Assembly (NCBI RefSeq): GCF_017377655.1 | Contig: NZ_JAFREL010000140.1 | Coordinates: 1-11,659 of the forward strand | Length of the DNA: 11,659 nt | Direction of reading: 5' to 3' | DNA from: Candidatus Enterococcus ferrettii | GTDB taxonomy: Bacteria; Bacillota; Bacilli; Lactobacillales; Enterococcaceae | Shown here: piece by piece, positions 6,772 through 11,659 of the stretch | Layout of the letters: every line of letters starts with the position of its first letter | Position numbering within the stretch: position 1 is the stretch's first letter | The notes under the pieces: model-generated | The model's input: only the letters and a program-made list of their open reading frames with translations | What the model was told of the DNA's origin: nothing | The model's database searches: none | Program-made: the position numbers and the translations under genes

Positions 6772-6800
6772 AATATAGTATAAAAAAGACATTTTGTAAA
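6772..6800 (-). promoter_or_regulatory. Sigma-A promoter of the mannose-family PTS operon
   Basis: On the minus strand TTTACA (6795-6800), a 17-base spacer and TATATT (6772-6777) each match consensus at five of six positions. Expected start is near 6765. No GG/GC -24/-12 sigma-54 promoter was seen, so this operon is unlike the LevR-controlled mannose PTS operons. Confidence 0.75.
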
Positions 6801-6808
6801 CGCTTTTT
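6795..6808. promoter_or_regulatory. cre site for CcpA catabolite control
   Basis: Minus-strand AAAAAGCGTTTACA matches the cre consensus TGAAARCGTTTNCA except at the first two bases. It overlaps the -35 box of operon B, a position where CcpA normally represses, and also overlaps an arm of the palindrome at 6804-6826. Confidence 0.7.
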
Positions 6809-6826
6809 GTAGTTTTTTTACAAAAA
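6804..6826. promoter_or_regulatory. Candidate operator, copy 1 of TTGTA-N7-TACA (upstream of operon B promoter)
   Basis: TTTTTGTA (6804-6811), seven bases, TACAAAAA (6819-6826): a perfect 8-base inverted repeat centred about 50 bases before the predicted transcription start, a typical activator position. Read on the minus strand its core TTGTAAAAAAACTACAA matches TTGTAATTAAACTACAG upstream of the PRD regulator gene at 14 of 17 bases. Confidence 0.6.
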
Positions 6827-6850
6827 TATTTTTTCTCCTTGTTCATCAGT

Positions 6851-6879
6851 AAAAGCCATGGGAAATTCCCATGGCTTTT
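6851..6879 (-). terminator. Terminator between the fructose-family and mannose-family PTS operons
   Basis: A perfect 12-bp inverted repeat, AAAAGCCATGGG (6851-6862) and CCCATGGCTTTT (6868-6879), with a five-base loop starts three bases after the aldolase stop codon. The A and T runs sit in the stem, so it can act in both directions; the minus-strand U run is short. Confidence 0.82.
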
Positions 6880-6881
6880 GG

Positions 6882-7721
6882 CTATTTTGCTATTTTTTCT
6901 GTATTAAAGACTCTATAGTAATGTCTTAAACAACTCTTCATTGAATGAGAAATTACTTTTTTCAACTCAAGATAGTTTACAGGTTTTTCTTGATTGATTC
7001 CTTCTTGAGCAGCATTTATCAAGTCAGAAAAAATATTTATTTTGCTGATTCCCTCTAATCCACATCTTTTAAGATTTTCATCACCTGATGAGGAACCACC
7101 ATGCAATACTAAAGGGGTTGATATTGCCGCAGCAATTTCTTCAAGTCGCTGGAAATTTATTTCTGGTATCCCTTTATACATTCCATGCGCTGTCCCGATT
7201 GAAATTGCTAAGGAATCCACATTAGTTTCTTCAACAAAACGAACGGCATCAGCAACAGTAGTATATTGGGAATCAGTTTCTTCGTGGTTCTCGTAATTAA
7301 CACCTGAACCCACATGTCCAATTTCTGCCTCCACTACTACACCTCTAGGATGTGCATAATCAATGATCTCTTTTGTCTTTTTAACATTCGTTTCGAAATC
7401 ATCTTGAGATGCATCGATCATTACAGAAGTAAAACCTAAATCAATGGCTTTTTTGATAATGCTTGGAGTCATGCCATGATCTAAATGAAGAACTACTGGC
7501 ACTTCAGCTTTTTCTGCATAATACTTTCCAAGGTATGCAGCTTCTTCTAAAGTAATGAATTCTAAATGAACCTCTGCTAATGCTAAAATTACTGGCAGAC
7601 TAAGCTCATCAGCTACTTCTATATAATCCTTCATAGACTGCGCATCTATAAAATTTGGTGCAGGAATAGCACAATTTTTCACTTTGCTTTGTTTAAATAG
7701 CTCCTTCGACGTCACTAACAT
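6882..7721 (-). CDS. Class II ketose-bisphosphate-type aldolase (FbaA/GatY/KbaY family)
   Basis: A zinc-dependent aldolase of 279 residues that should split a ketose phosphate into dihydroxyacetone phosphate and an aldehyde or aldehyde phosphate. Seen: LHLDHG (catalytic D81, zinc ligand H82), EAEIGHVGSG (about 131-140), GTAHGMYKG (zinc ligand H179), VLHGGSSSG (H207, phosphate loop) and ISKINIFSDL (about 225-234), which closes the phosphate site. These positions match GatY/KbaY-type enzymes within a residue. That supports this start over the ATG at 7742, as does GGAGG eight bases before it. The start lies inside the end of the PTS gene (29-base overlap), so the two are probably translationally coupled. 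No 1-phosphofructokinase or tagatose-6-phosphate kinase is present. The substrate could be a bisphosphate made by a kinase elsewhere, or a ketose 1-phosphate used directly; the sequence does not decide. Confidence 0.9.
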   Translation of the reverse strand: MLVTSKELFKQSKVKNCAIPAPNFIDAQSMKDYIEVADELSLPVILALAEVHLEFITLEEAAYLGKYYAEKAEVPVVLHLDHGMTPSIIKKAIDLGFTSVMIDASQDDFETNVKKTKEIIDYAHPRGVVVEAEIGHVGSGVNYENHEETDSQYTTVADAVRFVEETNVDSLAISIGTAHGMYKGIPEINFQRLEEIAAAISTPLVLHGGSSSGDENLKRCGLEGISKINIFSDLINAAQEGINQEKPVNYLELKKVISHSMKSCLRHYYRVFNTEKIAK

Positions 7722-9630
7722 TTTCTCTTCCTCCATTATCATTCTCTTTATTTGTTACGATAGCTTTTTTAGTCAAACCAACAATTAATGCTGTTACAAC
7801 ACTTCCGGCAAGTACACACCCTACATAGATAATCGGATGGTTAATTGCAATCGGGATAACAAAGATTCCTCCATGGGGTGCTGTTAATTCAATTCCAAAG
7901 GCCATCGATAATGCACCACCAACAGCTGCTCCAATAATATTAGCAGGAATAACTCTTATTGGATCCGCCGCAGCGAATGGGATTACACCTTCTGTAATAA
8001 AACATGAACCTAATACATAAGCAACTTTTCCAGTTTCACGATCTTGATCAGTAAACTTATTTCTAAAGAAGGTAGTCGCAAGCCCTAGGCCGATTGGAGG
8101 AATCATTCCTCCACACATTAATGCTGCCATAGGTTCGTATACACCGGCTGTAATCATCTGAATGCCAAAAGCATAAGCAATTTTATTTAATGGTCCACCC
8201 ATATCACTGACTAAAATTCCTCCAAGCAAAGCACCAACCAAAATAGCATTTGAACCGCTCATATCAGTTAACCAGCTTACTAATGTATCGTTAAATGAAC
8301 TAATTGGTGTGTTAATTACGTACTGAATCACTATTGTTGTAGCTAAGGTACCTAACACTGGATATAGTAAAACTGGATTTAAGCCGTGCAGAGACTTTGG
8401 CAGCTTAATCAAAACTTTTTTCAATAGTAAGATGCAATATCCTGCAACAAAGCCAGCAATCAAACCGCCTAAGAACCCCGATCCTCCGCTTGAAGCGATC
8501 ATTCCTCCAATAGCTCCTGGTGCAAGTCCTGGTCTATCAGCAATACTGAATGCAACATACCCAGCAAAGATTGGTACCATTAAGCCAAATGCTGCTGTTC
8601 CACCAACTGAGTTTAAGAAAGCAGCAAAAGCATTGTATTGACTTGAATCCGGATTTGAAGAGTTCACACCAAACATAAATGAAATAGCTATTAAAATTCC
8701 TCCAGATACAACAAATGGAAGCATGAAAGATACACCATTCATTAAATGCTTGTACACATCAAAGGCTCCGCCTTTTTTAGATTCATCTGATTCGTTGGCT
8801 GCTTTCATTGAATTAGCTGCTTTATACAACTCTTTTTTAGCTAAAACCTCATCAATCAACTCATTCGCATTGTTAATTCCTCGTTTAGTCGAAGTTTCAA
8901 CAACCTTTTTCCCATCGAAACGGCTCATATCAACTGTTCGATCAGCAGCAATAATAACACCATCCGCTTTTTCAATTTCTTCGTCAGTTAAACGATTCTC
9001 TGTACCACTTGATCCATCAGTTTGTACTTTCATTTGAATCCCACGTTTTTCCGCAGCATCCCGTAATGATTGAGCAGACATGTAAGTATGAGCAATTCCG
9101 GCCGTACATGCCGTAACTCCTACTAAATATTTTGCATTAGAGTTAGCAACAATTGCTTCTTCGATATTCTTTTCTTCCGCTTCTTCCTGCTCTTTTTGGT
9201 TAATAACTGTCATCACATCATTAACAGATTTAGCCAAAATTAATTTAGCTCGAAACAACTCATCCATTAAATAGGTAGACAAACGGGAAAGTGTCTCCAA
9301 ATGCTCGTCAGTCGCATCCGCTTGGGCAGCAATCATAAAGAACAAATTGCAACTATCATTGTCGTAAGTAATCCCCTCTAAGCTTCGACCAAAAATTACA
9401 GCAGGCTTATTTACGTAACTCGATTTTGTATGCGGCATAGCAATTCCGTAACCAACCTCTGTTGAAACAGCATTTTCTCTTTTCCAAATATCTTTCTTGA
9501 AGCCCTCTAAATCTTTTAGAGAACCATTTTTCATTAATTGTGCTGCCAGCGTATCAATGATCTCCTTTTTGTTAGTAGCGTCTAAATGTAGAATGATATT
9601 TTGTTCTGTTATCAATTCTGAGATTTTCAT
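7693..9630 (-). CDS. PTS fructose-family EIIABC permease
   Basis: A 645-residue one-chain sugar transporter and kinase. EIIA (about 1-148) has GYGIAMPHTKSS with phosphorylated H67. A Glu-rich linker (145-160) leads to EIIB (about 167-265), VTACTAGIAHTYMSA, with phosphorylated C175. After a second hydrophilic linker (265-290), EIIC (about 290-630) begins YKHLMNGVSFMLPFVVSGG. It shows many membrane helices with DMGGPLNKIAYAFG, GGMIPPIGLGLAT, EGVIPFAAADP and APHGGIF. Domain order A-B-C and length are those of FruA-like permeases; members of this family usually give the sugar 1-phosphate. Its ATG is four bases from the regulator stop, whose last codons form part of the AGGAG ribosome site, so the two are one transcript. 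The aldolase partner argues for a ketose or ketose-like substrate other than, or in addition to, fructose. The exact sugar is unknown. Confidence 0.94.
   Translation of the reverse strand: MKISELITEQNIILHLDATNKKEIIDTLAAQLMKNGSLKDLEGFKKDIWKRENAVSTEVGYGIAMPHTKSSYVNKPAVIFGRSLEGITYDNDSCNLFFMIAAQADATDEHLETLSRLSTYLMDELFRAKLILAKSVNDVMTVINQKEQEEAEEKNIEEAIVANSNAKYLVGVTACTAGIAHTYMSAQSLRDAAEKRGIQMKVQTDGSSGTENRLTDEEIEKADGVIIAADRTVDMSRFDGKKVVETSTKRGINNANELIDEVLAKKELYKAANSMKAANESDESKKGGAFDVYKHLMNGVSFMLPFVVSGGILIAISFMFGVNSSNPDSSQYNAFAAFLNSVGGTAAFGLMVPIFAGYVAFSIADRPGLAPGAIGGMIASSGGSGFLGGLIAGFVAGYCILLLKKVLIKLPKSLHGLNPVLLYPVLGTLATTIVIQYVINTPISSFNDTLVSWLTDMSGSNAILVGALLGGILVSDMGGPLNKIAYAFGIQMITAGVYEPMAALMCGGMIPPIGLGLATTFFRNKFTDQDRETGKVAYVLGSCFITEGVIPFAAADPIRVIPANIIGAAVGGALSMAFGIELTAPHGGIFVIPIAINHPIIYVGCVLAGSVVTALIVGLTKKAIVTNKENDNGGRENVSDVEGAI
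7730..7734 (-). promoter_or_regulatory. Ribosome binding site that fixes the aldolase start
   Basis: GGAGG on the minus strand, eight bases before the ATG at 7721 and inside the 3' end of the PTS gene. The upstream in-frame ATG at 7742 has no comparable site. Confidence 0.75.
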
Positions 9631-9634
9631 CTTC

Positions 9635-11506
9635 TCATCTCCTTTTTTCGATTATTCTATTGAACTCTTCTAAACTATTTGCTGTTTTTGCTTTTTCTAA
9701 AAGTTCTGGATCTTTAATGATTTGGTAAATTTCTTCCATAATTTGGCTTGTCATTTTTTGATCATTCTTTCCAGGAACAATCATAATAATCAAATCAACA
9801 AACTGACTGCCCCAATCCAATGGTTTTTCTTGAATGGCTACAGCAATTTTAGTTGTTTCTAAACTACTAGTGAGGAGAGGATGCGGAATAGCGATTCCGT
9901 CACTAATATCTGTCGTTGAAAATTCTTCTCTATCTAAAATGCTCTCCAACATCTCTGATGCACCAATTCCTAAAAGTAAGCCTTTAAGAAGCTTCTCTTT
10001 GTTGCTGTATTTTTTTCTAGTAAAATAATCCGTTTTTGCTACAAAGACATTACTTATTTTTTTCATGATGTTGTCTATCACTCTATAATCTTCTTCTGTT
10101 GGAATTCCATTTACTACAACAATGTTTTGTTGTTCCAATCCGATGGGACCTATTGAAATAATTAAATCGTAATCAGACAAACTCTCTTCGTTAAAATTCG
10201 CATTATCGCACATGGGTGTTGAAATTAAGGCGTTTGTGTAACGCCGTTCAAGTTCTTTTTTTAGCAAATAGCCAACTGATTGATGACGACTTGTAAGGAT
10301 CGCAATTTTCGCATTTTTAGTCTTGCTTCTTTCGATAAATGAAGCAAAGTGAATAGCGATATAGCCAATTTCATTTTCTGGCAAATGTAAGTGAAGAGTT
10401 TTCTTCAAACCCTTCGCAAAACTGACAGCCATGTAATATCCCTGAATGTATTCCTTCTTTATTGTGGTAATAAAAGAATTTTCAATATAAAAATTGAATA
10501 ATAGTGGATACATATCTCGTGCTAAATGCATGGTCAGCCCAGAGAATAACTGCTCATCCTCAGAAGAATTGGAATGATACATTTGATCCAGAAGTTGCAG
10601 TGCTTTCATCACTCCCTCTTTTAATTCCTCTGGAACATTGAGACTGTCATCGGCGCTGACAGAAAACATCAGTCTTTGACTAATTAGATAAAAGCTGAAA
10701 TAGATAATTTCTACATCTGGAATAATAATTCTCGCTTGGTTACCATAGTCATACATGATGGATTTCGCAACTTCAAATTCTTTAGTACTTTCAATTTTAA
10801 TTAGATCTGCCGTGTCGAAACCATAATCACAATAGTGTCTTTGACCGATTCTTCTTAAAGAAATGATCAAATAGGACATAATAGAGATCGTTGTTTCAGG
10901 ATTATTGGGAATGTACAAATTCGACAACTTTTTCTGAAAAAATTGGACTGACTCTTCTACCGATTCTTTTTCCAACCAATCTTTGAAATGATAGGACAAC
11001 GACTCAATAAACTTATTTTTATTTAGAGTAGTGATCTTAGATAAGCTTTCTAAAAGTAATCTCTTTTCGATTTCACTACCAGTTAACCTCACCCCTTTAA
11101 AAATAACGCTTTCAATCTTTAAATTTTGATACTGCTCTTCAATCATTTTTTGAATCTTGATGACATCCAACCGAATTGTTTGATTAGAAAAATAAAGTGA
11201 TTCCGCAATTTCTTCGTAAGTAATCCAATCTTGCGCATCTAGTAAGAATTTCACAATGAAAAACATTCTTTCTTCAAACTCGAAATGTTCACTAATTTTT
11301 ATATCTTCAACAGCTCCTGTAAGGATGTATCCCTTATTCTTGTTGGTAAGAATCTTGGAATCAATCAAATAGTTCTCATTTAAGTCCTTCACATAATTCC
11401 GGACACTTCGATCTGAAATGCCTAATCTTTTAGCAATCTCCTTTCCTTTTAAGTAATTGTGTTCTTCTTGCAGCATGACAATTAATCTTAAATATTTTTC
11501 CTTCAA
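9635..11506 (-). CDS. PRD-type PTS-controlled transcriptional regulator (BglG/MtlR/LicR-like)
   Basis: A 623-residue regulator with the multidomain plan of DNA-binding PRD activators, not the short RNA-binding BglG antiterminators. Order: helix-turn-helix 1 (about 4-60; KEIAKRLGISDRSVRNYV), helix-turn-helix 2 (80-140; YEEIAESLYFSNQTIRLDV), PRD1 (180-285), PRD2 (295-395), EIIB(Gat)-like (399-490), EIIA(Fru)-like (500-620). PRD2 keeps two candidate phospho-His, H327 (GLTMHLAR) and H385 (YIAIHFASF). PRD1 seems to lack both (YLIISLRRI, FYLISQR). The EIIB-like start, AILTSRHQSVGYLL, has no Cys at the usual place. The EIIA-like domain has GIAIPHP with H542. HPr and EII phosphorylation of PRD2 and H542 should set activity. 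The start is TTG, preceded by AGGATGTGATT, which matches the 16S rRNA tail well. First gene of operon A, so it likely controls the PTS and aldolase after it; a shared palindrome suggests it also acts on operon B. Confidence 0.9.
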   Translation of the reverse strand: MKEKYLRLIVMLQEEHNYLKGKEIAKRLGISDRSVRNYVKDLNENYLIDSKILTNKNKGYILTGAVEDIKISEHFEFEERMFFIVKFLLDAQDWITYEEIAESLYFSNQTIRLDVIKIQKMIEEQYQNLKIESVIFKGVRLTGSEIEKRLLLESLSKITTLNKNKFIESLSYHFKDWLEKESVEESVQFFQKKLSNLYIPNNPETTISIMSYLIISLRRIGQRHYCDYGFDTADLIKIESTKEFEVAKSIMYDYGNQARIIIPDVEIIYFSFYLISQRLMFSVSADDSLNVPEELKEGVMKALQLLDQMYHSNSSEDEQLFSGLTMHLARDMYPLLFNFYIENSFITTIKKEYIQGYYMAVSFAKGLKKTLHLHLPENEIGYIAIHFASFIERSKTKNAKIAILTSRHQSVGYLLKKELERRYTNALISTPMCDNANFNEESLSDYDLIISIGPIGLEQQNIVVVNGIPTEEDYRVIDNIMKKISNVFVAKTDYFTRKKYSNKEKLLKGLLLGIGASEMLESILDREEFSTTDISDGIAIPHPLLTSSLETTKIAVAIQEKPLDWGSQFVDLIIMIVPGKNDQKMTSQIMEEIYQIIKDPELLEKAKTANSLEEFNRIIEKRR

Positions 11507-11639
11507 AAAGAATCACATCCTTTACTTCTTCATAATAATTGGTTTGATAGGTCTTAACTACTATGTTTCTCTACCGGACTGTTAGGAAAAAAACTTGTCT
11601 GTTATCTCAATGTATTTTAACTATTAGTAAAATAGATAC

Positions 11640-11656
11640 TTGTAATTAAACTACAG
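11640..11656. promoter_or_regulatory. Candidate operator, copy 3 of TTGTA-N7-TACA (upstream of the PRD regulator gene)
   Basis: TTGTAATTAAACTACAG shares arms, spacing and most spacer bases with the site at 6804-6826. It lies about 134 bases before the regulator start. No clear -35/-10 pair was found between them: TAAAAT at 11614-11619 could be a -10, but it lacks a good -35, as is common for activator-dependent promoters. Confidence 0.5.
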
Positions 11657-11659
11657 ATA

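Noticed and set aside
6652..6881. Sigma-54 (-24/-12) promoter expected for LevR-type mannose PTS operons.
   Set aside because: No GG-N10-GC pair at a suitable place, and the regulator in the window lacks the sigma-54-interacting AAA+ domain; a good sigma-A promoter is present.
8723..9037. Plus-strand open frame of 104 codons opposite the PTS EIIABC gene.
   Set aside because: It is antisense to a well-conserved domain region, has no recognisable family and no ribosome site; it is a shadow frame, as are the other plus-strand frames between 990 and 10030.
11579..11606. CTGTTA direct repeats upstream of the regulator gene, similar to TGTTAGA in the EIIB leader.
   Set aside because: Only about six bases are shared and spacing and orientation differ, so this is within chance for AT-rich DNA.

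Overview
The window is AT-rich DNA from a low-GC Gram-positive bacterium, most likely a lactic acid bacterium close to Enterococcus. The evidence is strong AGGAGG-type ribosome sites, a CcpA-type cre site, tightly packed PTS operons, and TTG as a start codon in the PRD regulator. Genus is inference; no rRNA or marker gene is present.

Layout from the right end, all on the minus strand. Operon A (11506 to 6882) encodes a 623-residue PRD-type PTS-controlled regulator, a one-chain fructose-family PTS permease (EIIA-EIIB-EIIC) and a class II ketose-bisphosphate-type aldolase. It ends at a strong hairpin (6851-6879). Operon B (6651 to 2653) follows its own sigma-A promoter and cre site. It encodes a mannose-family PTS as separate EIIB, EIIC and EIID, a GH1 6-phospho-beta-glycosidase, and EIIA, and ends at a hairpin (2605-2644). 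The GH1 gene is broken by one in-frame amber codon (3996-3998) where the family has a conserved Trp. Beyond lies a small, capless HAD-like gene whose catalytic Asp is Asn. Then come a 366-base intergenic region and a tyrosine-recombinase-like gene that lacks the catalytic half (own promoter, repeats and terminator). On the plus strand at the left end is an Rrf2-family regulator.

How the parts fit: each operon imports and phosphorylates a sugar. The regulator, carrying PTS-phosphorylatable domains, probably senses PTS flux. The clearest unexpected signal is a spaced palindrome, TTGTA-N7-TACA. It occurs twice around the operon B promoter (6804-6826 and 6751-6767) and once upstream of the regulator gene (11640-11656). 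The upstream operon B copy and the regulator copy agree at 14 of 17 bases. This suggests that the PRD regulator (or another single factor) ties both PTS operons into one regulon. The cre site overlaps both the -35 box and an arm of the upstream palindrome, so CcpA could compete with activation.

Three genes in the left half look like proteins that kept a fold but lost catalysis: the amber-interrupted GH1, the capless HAD, and the truncated integrase. Whether they are decaying or repurposed cannot be decided from one sequence. I saw no CRISPR array, insertion sequence, tRNA or rRNA.
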